A DNA stretch of 64,000 nt from Arthrobacter oryzae (lineage in GTDB: Bacteria > Actinomycetota > Actinomycetes > Actinomycetales > Micrococcaceae), in NCBI RefSeq assembly GCF_030718995.1, contig NZ_CP132204.1, positions 372,001 through 436,000 on the forward strand, written 5' to 3'. How positions within the stretch are numbered: the first letter of the stretch is position 1; each line of letters starts with the position of its first letter. A program made the position numbers and the translations under genes. Below, piece by piece: positions 57,678-64,000 of the stretch. Under the pieces are notes generated by a model. It saw only the letters and a list, made by a program, of their open reading frames with translations, was not told the origin of the DNA and did not search any database.

Positions 57678-58745
57678 CTAGAGCTCCACGCCGATCAGCA
57701 GCGGCTCGGGGTGCAGTTCAATGCCAAAACGTTCGACGACGCCGCGTCTCACCTCGCGCGCCACGGCGACCATGTCCGCCGCACTTGCGGCACCCCTGTT
57801 GGTGATGGCCAGCGTGTGCTTAGTGGACAGCGAGGCCCGGCCTCCGGAAACACTCCCGGCCTCCAGCCCGTATCCCTTGCCGAAGCCGGCACGGTCAATG
57901 AGCCAGGCGGCGGACAGCTTCACCTGGCCGTCCGAACCGGCCGGATACCGGGGGGCGTCTGCGGGGAGCGAGTCGGCCGCGTCCGCGGGGACAACCGGGT
58001 TCGTGAAGAAGGATCCCGTGGAATACGTGTCGCGGTCCTCCGGGTCCAGGACCATGCCTTTGGAGGCCCGGAGCCGCAGCACCTCCCGGCGCACATCGTT
58101 GGAGTACGCCCTCTTCCCGGGCTCAACGCCGAGGGACTTCGCCAGTTCGGCATAACGGATGGGTGCACTCATCTGGCCCAGCGGCAACTGGAACTCCACC
58201 GTGAGCACCACAAAGCGCGGGGACCCCTGGACGGTGGTCTGCTTCAGGACCGAATCCCGGTAGCCGAACTTCAGCTCCGAATTCGTGAAGGTGCGGACGG
58301 CATTCCGTTCCCGGTCCCAGGTCCGGACAGCGGCTATGGTCTGGGAGACGTCCGAGCCGTAGGCCCCCACATTCTGCACCGGGGTGGCCCCCGTGGACCC
58401 GGGGATCCCGGAAAGTGCCTCTATCCCGGACCACGCATGCCGCACGGCGTGCTCCACCAGCGCGTCCCAGTTATGACCTGCCTGGACCACCACAGAAACG
58501 CCGCCGCAGGAATCCTCGGCGTTGACGGTGAACCCCTCAGAGGCGATCCGGAGCACCGTGCCGGGGTACCCGTCGTCGGAAATCAGCAGGTTGGACCCGC
58601 CCGCGATGATCAGCAGCTGCCCACCGGCGGCATCCGCGGAGCGGACGGCGTCGATGATTTCCGACTCCGAACGTGCCTCGATGTAGTTACCGGCGGGTCC
58701 GCCGACGGCGGCAGTGGTCAGGTCGGAAAGCAAAGTCTGGGTCAC
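57678..58745 (-). CDS. murB: UDP-N-acetylenolpyruvoylglucosamine reductase
   Basis: MurB (355 aa) makes UDP-MurNAc, NADPH-dependent with FAD. All three catalytic residues are visible: R163 (FGYRDS), S245 (TGSFFTNP) and E347 (HPEPLL), marking a type I enzyme. FAD-binding GGSNLLISDDGYPGTVLRI and GIPGSTGATPVQNVGAYG are present. GTG 58745 is preceded by TAGGCT, six bases upstream, so it may have a leaderless promoter besides read-through from hadA-hadB-MFS. In Streptomyces murB also lies near aspC, tRNA-Trp and secE; here about 26 kb separate them. Confidence 0.96.
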   Translation of the reverse strand: MTQTLLSDLTTAAVGGPAGNYIEARSESEIIDAVRSADAAGGQLLIIAGGSNLLISDDGYPGTVLRIASEGFTVNAEDSCGGVSVVVQAGHNWDALVEHAVRHAWSGIEALSGIPGSTGATPVQNVGAYGSDVSQTIAAVRTWDRERNAVRTFTNSELKFGYRDSVLKQTTVQGSPRFVVLTVEFQLPLGQMSAPIRYAELAKSLGVEPGKRAYSNDVRREVLRLRASKGMVLDPEDRDTYSTGSFFTNPVVPADAADSLPADAPRYPAGSDGQVKLSAAWLIDRAGFGKGYGLEAGSVSGGRASLSTKHTLAITNRGAASAADMVAVAREVRRGVVERFGIELHPEPLLIGVEL

Positions 58746-58782
58746 CCGTCCAGCCTATCGGTCATTCGGACGGGACCGGGAT

Positions 58783-60063
58783 TCAAGGGAGTTTCCGGGC
58801 CACCGGGGAAAGCAGGAAGCTGACCACGAGCATCACCATCACGGCGAGCAGGGAGTGGAGGATGCCCACGTGTTCGGCCAGGAGTCCAAGGAGAGGCGGT
58901 CCGCACAGAAACGCGCCGTAGCCGATGGTGGACACCACGGAAACGCGGGCAGCGGCCTTGGCCGGATCATCGGCGGCCGCGGACATGCCGACGGGGAAAC
59001 CGAGGGAAGCGCCAAGGCCCCAGACGGCCAGCGCCACGAACGCCAGCCACGGCGCGGGAGCGAAGACGAACAGCCCCAGTCCGGCGACGGCCAGCGCGGC
59101 GCACCAGCGCATCACGGGAACCCTGCCAAACCGGTCCAGGACCAGCGTTCCGGCGAAGCGGCCGATGGTCATGAAGGTCACGAAAAGCCCGTAGCCTGCA
59201 GCTCCGGCGGCGTCGGACTGGCCGTGGCCGTCCGCCAGCGCAAGGGCCACCCAGTCGCCCGCCGCGCCTTCGGCAAGGGCAAGCCCGAGGACCAGGACGC
59301 CGAGCAGGAGCGTGCGCTTGTCCCGCCAGGCCTGGGCGATCAAGCGTTTGTTGTCCAGCGGCTGTTCGCGGACCGCGTCCGTCTGCCGGACGATGGGAAT
59401 GGGCCCGGTGGACGGATCCTCGAAAGTGTCTGTCCCGGACGCCTTGAACGGACGTTCGCCCGGCACCGGCGTGATGTCTGCCCGGAACCAGGAAGCGGCC
59501 GTTGCCACCGATCCGGCCACCAGGAGGCCGCCGGCCGCCAGGTGCCAGAACACGGGGACTCCGGCTCCGGCCGCCCAGGCGCCCAGCCCTGCTCCGGCTA
59601 CGGTTCCGAGGCTGAAGGAGCCGTGCAGCCGGGGCATGATGTGCCGCCGGACGGCGCGTTCAACGGCGGCACCTTCGACATTCGAAGCGGTGTTCCAGCT
59701 GGCGGTTCCCAGTCCGATGATGGCCAGGCCGGCGGCAACGGCCACCGGGCTGGCGAGCACGGACGTGCCGAAGCCGGCAAGCACCAATCCAATGCCCACC
59801 ATGATGCTGCCGATCCGGATGGTCCGTTTGGAGCCCAGGCGGAGGACGATCAGGCCCGACGCGGACACCGAAAGGAACGAACCGGCCGTCATGCACAGCA
59901 GGAGCAGCCCGATGGTTCCCGGTGTCAGGTCCAGGCCGTCCCTGATGGCGGGGAGCCGCGACACCCAGGTGGAGAACGCCAGGCCGCTTGCCCCGTAGGC
60001 CACCACGACGGCGTTGCGCCAGTGCGTTACTTCGGCAGCCGGCGTGAAGACGTTCCTGGTCAC
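58783..60063 (-). CDS. MFS transporter
   Basis: A 426-aa, twelve-helix transporter. Motif A-like regions are present (LRLGSKRTIRIG, DRFGRVPVMRW). It resembles the YbjJ-type MFS subfamily. A long hydrophilic central loop (about 205-245) divides the two halves. No substrate can be assigned. GTG start with GAGGGG about ten bases upstream. It lies 27 bp after hadB and 37 bp before murB, on the same strand, so it is probably part of this operon. Confidence 0.88.
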   Translation of the reverse strand: MTRNVFTPAAEVTHWRNAVVVAYGASGLAFSTWVSRLPAIRDGLDLTPGTIGLLLLCMTAGSFLSVSASGLIVLRLGSKRTIRIGSIMVGIGLVLAGFGTSVLASPVAVAAGLAIIGLGTASWNTASNVEGAAVERAVRRHIMPRLHGSFSLGTVAGAGLGAWAAGAGVPVFWHLAAGGLLVAGSVATAASWFRADITPVPGERPFKASGTDTFEDPSTGPIPIVRQTDAVREQPLDNKRLIAQAWRDKRTLLLGVLVLGLALAEGAAGDWVALALADGHGQSDAAGAAGYGLFVTFMTIGRFAGTLVLDRFGRVPVMRWCAALAVAGLGLFVFAPAPWLAFVALAVWGLGASLGFPVGMSAAADDPAKAAARVSVVSTIGYGAFLCGPPLLGLLAEHVGILHSLLAVMVMLVVSFLLSPVARKLP

Positions 60064-60090
60064 AGCAGTGCCCCTCTCACGCGACTTTGG

Positions 60091-60543
60091 TCACGCAAGC
60101 CTGACGACTGCCTGGGCCTTCATCAGGACCTTCTGGCCCGCGGAGACCACGGTGAGGTCCACGCGGGCGGTACCGGCGTCGGCGTCGAGCGCGCCAATGG
60201 CGCCGGTGACCTCGATGACGGCCCCGGGCTCCTCCGTCCCTGTGGTGTCGGTGACCAGCACCGGTTTGGTGAAGCGGGTCTGGAAGTCCACGACGGCGGC
60301 AGGGTCTCCTGCCCAGTCGGTCACCAGCTGGACCGCGGCGCCCATGGTGAACATGCCGTGGGCGATGACGCCGGGCAGGCCCACGCCGGTGGCGAACGCT
60401 TCGTTCCAGTGGATCGGGTTGAAGTCCCCGGAGGCGCCGGCGTACTTCACGAGGTCCTGGCGGGTGACGGTGATGCTGCGGGTGCCCACGTCCTGTCCGA
60501 CGCTGAGTTCGGACAATGCGGGGCTGATGGATGCTGTGCTCAT
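60091..60543 (-). CDS. MaoC-like hydratase/dehydratase (HadB-like)
   Basis: A 150-aa hotdog-fold protein with the R-hydratase motif YAGASGDFNPIHW, with catalytic residues D40 and H45. It is like mycobacterial HadB, the catalytic subunit of 3-hydroxyacyl-ACP dehydratase, and probably pairs with the adjacent HadA-like protein. The start lies 2 nt after the HadA-like stop. In Mycobacterium hadABC neighbours secE-nusG; here the pair is by murB, suggesting the same ancestral neighbourhood, rearranged. Confidence 0.9.
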   Translation of the reverse strand: MSTASISPALSELSVGQDVGTRSITVTRQDLVKYAGASGDFNPIHWNEAFATGVGLPGVIAHGMFTMGAAVQLVTDWAGDPAAVVDFQTRFTKPVLVTDTTGTEEPGAVIEVTGAIGALDADAGTARVDLTVVSAGQKVLMKAQAVVRLA

Positions 60544-60545
60544 GG

Positions 60546-61025
60546 TTACTGTCCCTCTCCGCGGACCAGGATGGACGAGGTGGTGGTGGAGACGGCCTCG
60601 CGGGAAGCACCCGGGCCGCCTGCATCGTTGCCGGTGAGGGCGAAGATCTCGGATCGGGTGGTGATCATGGCGCCGCCGCCCATGGCCCTGACGCCGTCCA
60701 CATGCAGCTCCGCCACCAGCCGGTCGCCGGCGAAAATGGGCCGGTGGTGGACAAAGCGCTGGTCCGCGTGGACAACGCGGGAGAAGTCGATGCCCGACTC
60801 CGGATCCTCGATCAGCTGGGCATCGGCACGCTGGGCGATGATGATGGCGAAGGTCGGCGGGGCCACGAGGTCGCTGTGGCCGAGGGCGCGGGCTGCTTCC
60901 ACGTCGAAGTGCGCTGCGTGGGTAGCCTTAACCGCCCTGGCGAACTCGCGGATCTTCTCGCGGCCAACGTCGTACACCTCTGCGGCAGGGTAGCTACGGC
61001 CCTGCAGATCCGGATTGATAGTCAT
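60546..61025 (-). CDS. MaoC N-terminal-like dehydratase subunit (HadA-like)
   Basis: A 159-aa hotdog protein of the MaoC_dehydrat_N family, with AAEVYDVGREKIREFARAV, DLVAPPTFAI and HHRPIFAGDRL. It lacks the hydratase motif with D and H, as expected for the substrate-binding partner HadA. TAGGCT lies seven bases before ATG 61025, so it is the likely leaderless start of the hadA-hadB-MFS-murB run. Divergent from the ArsR-SulP operon. Confidence 0.88.
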   Translation of the reverse strand: MTINPDLQGRSYPAAEVYDVGREKIREFARAVKATHAAHFDVEAARALGHSDLVAPPTFAIIIAQRADAQLIEDPESGIDFSRVVHADQRFVHHRPIFAGDRLVAELHVDGVRAMGGGAMITTRSEIFALTGNDAGGPGASREAVSTTTSSILVRGEGQ

Positions 61026-61138
61026 GGCCTCAAGCCTATCGTTCCCCCGCCGTCAACCCAGCGGCCGGTTACGAGGAGAGCGGCTGCCCGCCCGGCGGCC
61101 TGTTACGCGGAGCTCTGGCGGGTTCCGCGCACCAGCGG

Positions 61139-61174
61139 TATGATGAATTAATCATTCCATCAATTCATCAATTC
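61139..61174 (+). promoter_or_regulatory. Promoter and operator candidate upstream of ArsR-SulP
   Basis: A -10 TATGAT (61139-61144) overlaps a near-palindrome TGATGAATTAATCA (61141-61154), and two direct copies of ATCAATTC follow (61159-61166 and 61167-61174). The -35 is poor. The AT-rich symmetric sequence is unlike its GC-rich surroundings and is a good candidate site for the ArsR-type repressor. Confidence 0.6.
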
Positions 61175-61229
61175 ATGCGGGAGTCCCATCACCGGACAGC
61201 TGCGTGAACCAGGCGACAGCAGGTCCCCC

Positions 61230-61607
61230 ATGCTTTCCACGGCACAGGCCCCTTTGTACGAAATCAAGGCCAACCTCTTCAAGGCCCTGGCCCACCCGGC
61301 CCGCATCAGGATCCTCGAACTGCTTGCCGCCGCGCCTGACACAACGGCCCCGGTCAGCTTCCTCCTGGCCGAGACGGGGCTGGAGGCCTCGCACCTCTCC
61401 CAGCATCTGGCGACGCTGCGCCGGCACAGGGTGGTGACCTCGGTGCGGTCCGCGAACGCCGTGACATACCGCCTGGCCCACCCCAAAATCGCAGAACTCC
61501 TGGCCATTGCCCGAACATTCCTGCTGGACACCCTGGCGGACTCCAACGAGCAGCTCCGCCTGGCGCAGGAACTCCAGGTCCCACATCTCTCCGGTCCGTC
61601 CTCGTGA
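61230..61607 (+). CDS. ArsR-family transcriptional regulator
   Basis: A 125-aa winged-helix regulator: KANLFKALAHPARIRILELLAA, recognition helix ETGLEASHLSQHLATLRRHRVVTSVRSANAVTYRL. No cysteine pair for metals is seen, so metal sensing is unlikely and the effector is unknown. The start ATG 61230 has a weak AGGT site. Its stop overlaps the SulP start, so it is the likely regulator of that transporter. An AT-rich operator lies upstream. Confidence 0.9.
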   Translation: MLSTAQAPLYEIKANLFKALAHPARIRILELLAAAPDTTAPVSFLLAETGLEASHLSQHLATLRRHRVVTSVRSANAVTYRLAHPKIAELLAIARTFLLDTLADSNEQLRLAQELQVPHLSGPSS

Positions 61608-63262
61608 GCCGGCTGCGGACGCTGCGGGCCTTCCTGCCGTCCCGCCGCGACTACGACGGCCTGCGCTCCACGTGGAAGACGGACCTCACAGCCGGCATCA
61701 CCGTGGGAGTGGTGGCGCTCCCCCTGGCGCTGGCGTTTGGCGTCAGCTCGGGGGTGGGCGCTGAAGCCGGGCTGATCACCGCAGTGGTTGCCGGGCTGGT
61801 GGCGGCCATCGTGGGCGGGTCCAATGTCCAGGTGTCCGGACCCACCGGCGCCATGGTGGTGGTCCTTGCCCCGGTGGTGGCCAGCCACGGCGCGGGCAGC
61901 ATTCCGATTGTCTCGCTGCTGGCAGGACTCATGGTCTGTGCACTCGGCATCAGCGGCCTGGGCCGCGCCGTCGCATTCATCCCCTGGCCGGTGGTGGAAG
62001 GATTTACCCTCGGAATTGCCGCCATCATCTTCCTCCAGCAAGTGCCGCTGGCCACGGGAACAGCCGGCATCCCGGGCCACAACACCCTCATTGCGGCGGT
62101 CGAGGCCGCCTCCGGGGCCGCATTTCCCACCGTCGTCCAGACCCTCGCCGTGGTGGCGGCCGTCGCAGCCATCATGTTCCTGGCGCCCAAGGTCCACAAG
62201 TCACTGCCCGCCAGCCTGACCGCCGTGCTACTGGTTACCGTGGCCGCTGAACTGCTCCGCCTGGACATACCCCGAATCGGGGCGCTGCCACATTCCCTGC
62301 CGGCCCCTGGCCTGCCGTCGGTCGATCCCGCGGCGCTTGGGGAGCTCCTGCTGCCCGCAGTGTCCATCGCGGCGCTGGCGGCCATTGAGTCGCTCCTCTC
62401 GGCCCGCGTTGCGGCCGGAATGGTGGGGCCGGACGGCAGGCCCGGCGGCCGTTACAGTCCGGACCGGGAACTGAGCGGGCAGGGGCTGGCATCCATCGCA
62501 GCCGGCCTGTTCGGCGGCATGCCCGCGACAGGCGCCATTGCCCGTTCCGCGGTCAACGTCCGCTCCGGCGCGAAGACCCGGCTGGCCGCCGTGGTCCACG
62601 CCCTGGTGCTGTTGGCCATCATCTACCTCGCTGCAGGGATGGTGGGGCGCATTCCGCTGGCCGTGCTGGGCGGAGTCCTGATGGTCACGGCGACGCGGAT
62701 GGTCTCCACCCGGACGGTCAACGCCATTCTCCGGTCCACCCGTGCGGACGCGGCGGTGTTCATCCTCACTGCCCTCATCACCGTGGCCTTCGACCTGATC
62801 GTCGCCATCCAGATCGGCCTGGCTGCCGCGGCACTGCTGACCCTTCGGAAGTTTGCCTCGCTGAGCGGTGTCCGCCGGGAGCCCATTACAGGCGCAGCGG
62901 CCGACGGTGATTCGCACATCGCAATCTTCCGGCTCGACGGCGCCATGTTCTTCGGGGCGGCGGAACGGATCCTGCAGGAGATCAGCGAGGTGAAGGACAT
63001 CCAGGTGGCCATCATCCGCTTGTCGCAGGTGCGGATGCTGGACGCCACGGGCGCCCATGCCCTGGTGGAAGTAATCTCAGCTTTGGAACTGCGGGGAATC
63101 ACCGTACTGCTGAAGGGTGTCCGGCCGGAGCACCTGGAACTGGTGACGAACGTGGGTGTGATCCGTTCCCTCCGGCACCACAAGCACCTCTTCACTACGC
63201 TCCCGGCGGCCGTGGAGCACGCCCGCAGCCATGTCCTGCGGAACGCCGCCGTTAGCGCCTGA
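61604..63262 (+). CDS. SulP-family anion transporter with STAS domain
   Basis: A 552-aa SulP/SLC26 protein: about 12 membrane helices beginning WKTDLTAGITVGVVALPLALAFGVSSG, the conserved QVSGPTGAMVVVLAPVV motif, and a C-terminal STAS domain (about 440-550; SHIAIFRLDGAMFFGAAERI...RMLDATGAHALVEV). It likely imports sulfate or exchanges it for bicarbonate. GTG 61604 overlaps the ArsR stop by 4 nt, so expression is linked to that regulator. No carbonic anhydrase domain is fused. Confidence 0.93.
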   Translation: MSRLRTLRAFLPSRRDYDGLRSTWKTDLTAGITVGVVALPLALAFGVSSGVGAEAGLITAVVAGLVAAIVGGSNVQVSGPTGAMVVVLAPVVASHGAGSIPIVSLLAGLMVCALGISGLGRAVAFIPWPVVEGFTLGIAAIIFLQQVPLATGTAGIPGHNTLIAAVEAASGAAFPTVVQTLAVVAAVAAIMFLAPKVHKSLPASLTAVLLVTVAAELLRLDIPRIGALPHSLPAPGLPSVDPAALGELLLPAVSIAALAAIESLLSARVAAGMVGPDGRPGGRYSPDRELSGQGLASIAAGLFGGMPATGAIARSAVNVRSGAKTRLAAVVHALVLLAIIYLAAGMVGRIPLAVLGGVLMVTATRMVSTRTVNAILRSTRADAAVFILTALITVAFDLIVAIQIGLAAAALLTLRKFASLSGVRREPITGAAADGDSHIAIFRLDGAMFFGAAERILQEISEVKDIQVAIIRLSQVRMLDATGAHALVEVISALELRGITVLLKGVRPEHLELVTNVGVIRSLRHHKHLFTTLPAAVEHARSHVLRNAAVSA

Positions 63263-63476
63263 GGTTCTTCCGGATCTGCTGGCCCCGCACCACGATCCCG
63301 ACAACGTGCAGGACGAGACCGACGCCGATCACCGGAAGTGAGGCCACCGCCAGGCCCTGGTTTCCCGAGGTGTTGCCCACCAGGTTCAGGACAATGCCCG
63401 CGGCGATCAGGCCCATGGCGCTGAAGACGAGCACCTTGTAGGCGGTGGATGCGGTTGCCCAGAATTCGTTCAGCAC
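63252..63476 (-). CDS. Small membrane protein (74 aa), DUF3188-like
   Basis: Two hydrophobic helices (YKVLVFSAMGLIAAGIVLNLVG and GLAVASLPVIGVGLVLHVVGIVV) with a basic C-terminus. It resembles the short DUF3188 proteins of Arthrobacter relatives, by recollection only. GTG start 63476 has no clear ribosome site. The stop overlaps the SulP 3' end by 11 bp, convergent. Confidence 0.7.
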   Translation of the reverse strand: MLNEFWATASTAYKVLVFSAMGLIAAGIVLNLVGNTSGNQGLAVASLPVIGVGLVLHVVGIVVRGQQIRKNLRR

Positions 63477-63507
63477 CGTGCCATTCTACGGGTCAGATGC
63501 GCGGAGG

Positions 63508-64000
63508 TTAGAACAAAGATTCCTGCACGGCCGGGACCTCAGAGGTGTGGTGGTCTCCGAGTTCCACGGTCCGTGCCTTCAGCCTCCCGAGGTTCACCAC
63601 GAACTCCAACTCCGAGCCATCCAGGGCTGCCACCGCGATGCTGCCGCTCACCGCGGTAATCCGGAATCCGTGTCCGCCGGCTCCCAAATCATGCGGGTAG
63701 GCATGCCTCGCCCCGGGCCTGCATGCCCCGTCCGCAAGCCCAGGGCGGACCCACCGTTCGTCCACCACGTCGAAGCCCTCGACGCCGGCGCACGCCAGCA
63801 ATGCCCGGGCCTCACCGGCCAGCCGCCGGTTCAGTTCATCAAGTTCGACGCCGGGCACCGGGGCCACCAGCGCGGCGGCCTTGGCTGCCGAACGGACCTG
63901 CTGCGGCAGCCCTGCGTCGCGCGTCAGCATGTCTTCCAGGATCCGGACCACCCTGCCGTCGTCGGCTCGGGCCACATACCGGGCCACCACGGCACCCTGT
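63508..64000 (-). CDS. Hypothetical protein, C-terminal part (cut by window edge)
   Basis: The open frame has no stop up to the window edge, so the start is probably outside. A GTG at 63990 is in frame but is not clearly a start. The C-terminal part contains RHAYPHDLGAGGHGFRITAVSGSIAVAALDGSELEFVVNLGRLK and ends QESLF. The domain is not recognised, and I assign no function. Confidence 0.65.
   Translation of the reverse strand, partial: QGAVVARYVARADDGRVVRILEDMLTRDAGLPQQVRSAAKAAALVAPVPGVELDELNRRLAGEARALLACAGVEGFDVVDERWVRPGLADGACRPGARHAYPHDLGAGGHGFRITAVSGSIAVAALDGSELEFVVNLGRLKARTVELGDHHTSEVPAVQESLF

Noticed and set aside
58714..60993. Long plus-strand open frame opposite the MFS and had genes
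   Set aside because: It is repetitive Gly/Arg/Asp/His antisense translation without domains.
61160..62197. Minus-strand open frame opposite ArsR-SulP
   Set aside because: Shadow of the SulP gene; the opposite strand shows clear domains.

Overview
The window is high-GC actinobacterial chromosome, most likely Arthrobacter or Pseudarthrobacter (Micrococcaceae). This rests on the sequence style of RpoB, EF-Tu and L7/L12, a mycothiol synthase, a Streptomyces-type GlnR, frequent GTG/TTG starts, many TANNNT boxes 6-7 nt before a start codon (leaderless promoters), and gene order. No phage, transposon, integrase or CRISPR array was seen.

The first 31 kb is the transcription/translation supercluster on the minus strand: tRNA-Trp, secE, nusG, rplK, rplA, (three GNATs), rplJ, rplL, (lipoprotein, thiolase, ybaK), rpoB, rpoC, rpsL, rpsG, fusA, tuf, (1383-aa membrane protein, 41-aa membrane peptide, GH1 glycosidase), rpsJ, rplC, rplD (cut by the window edge). 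Parentheses mark accessory genes set between blocks that are often contiguous in other bacteria. The control elements include strong terminators after tuf, rpoC, rplL and rplA, an attenuator-like L10 leader before rplJ, and a hairpin between rpoB and rpoC.

From 30.7 to 38.6 kb are an aspartate aminotransferase, a repeat/hairpin array, and an envelope-stress-like module. The module has a LuxR regulator and a PspC-fused histidine kinase, divergent from a PspC/LiaF-like protein, a two-TM protein and a mini-PspC. 6-Phosphofructokinase and a GNAT follow.

From 38.6 to 44.7 kb (minus) are PadR plus an MFS exporter with a palindromic operator, and a run of ankyrin protein, YgfZ, flavodoxin-like protein, nitrobindin-like protein, a 37-aa membrane peptide and a membrane protein. 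From 45 to 50.4 kb (plus) are glnR, mshD, ppk and a MutT1-like Nudix/phosphatase fusion with no ATG, GTG or TTG start. From 50.4 to 55.9 kb (plus) are a membrane protein, GntR, thyA and folA in 4-nt overlaps, small membrane proteins, then asd. From 55.9 to 64 kb are an HTH_42 (AlkZ-like) protein, the minus operon hadA-hadB-MFS-murB, a plus ArsR-SulP operon, and two minus hypothetical genes, the last cut by the edge.

Most genes are housekeeping. The less explained parts are three long perfect or repeated palindromes just after plus-strand stop codons (22.7, 32.0 and 37.8 kb), the three tandem double-GNAT genes, the giant membrane protein with its hidden small gene, the PspC module and the CTG-start Nudix gene. 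Family assignments are by eye, from motifs and remembered homologues; no search was run.
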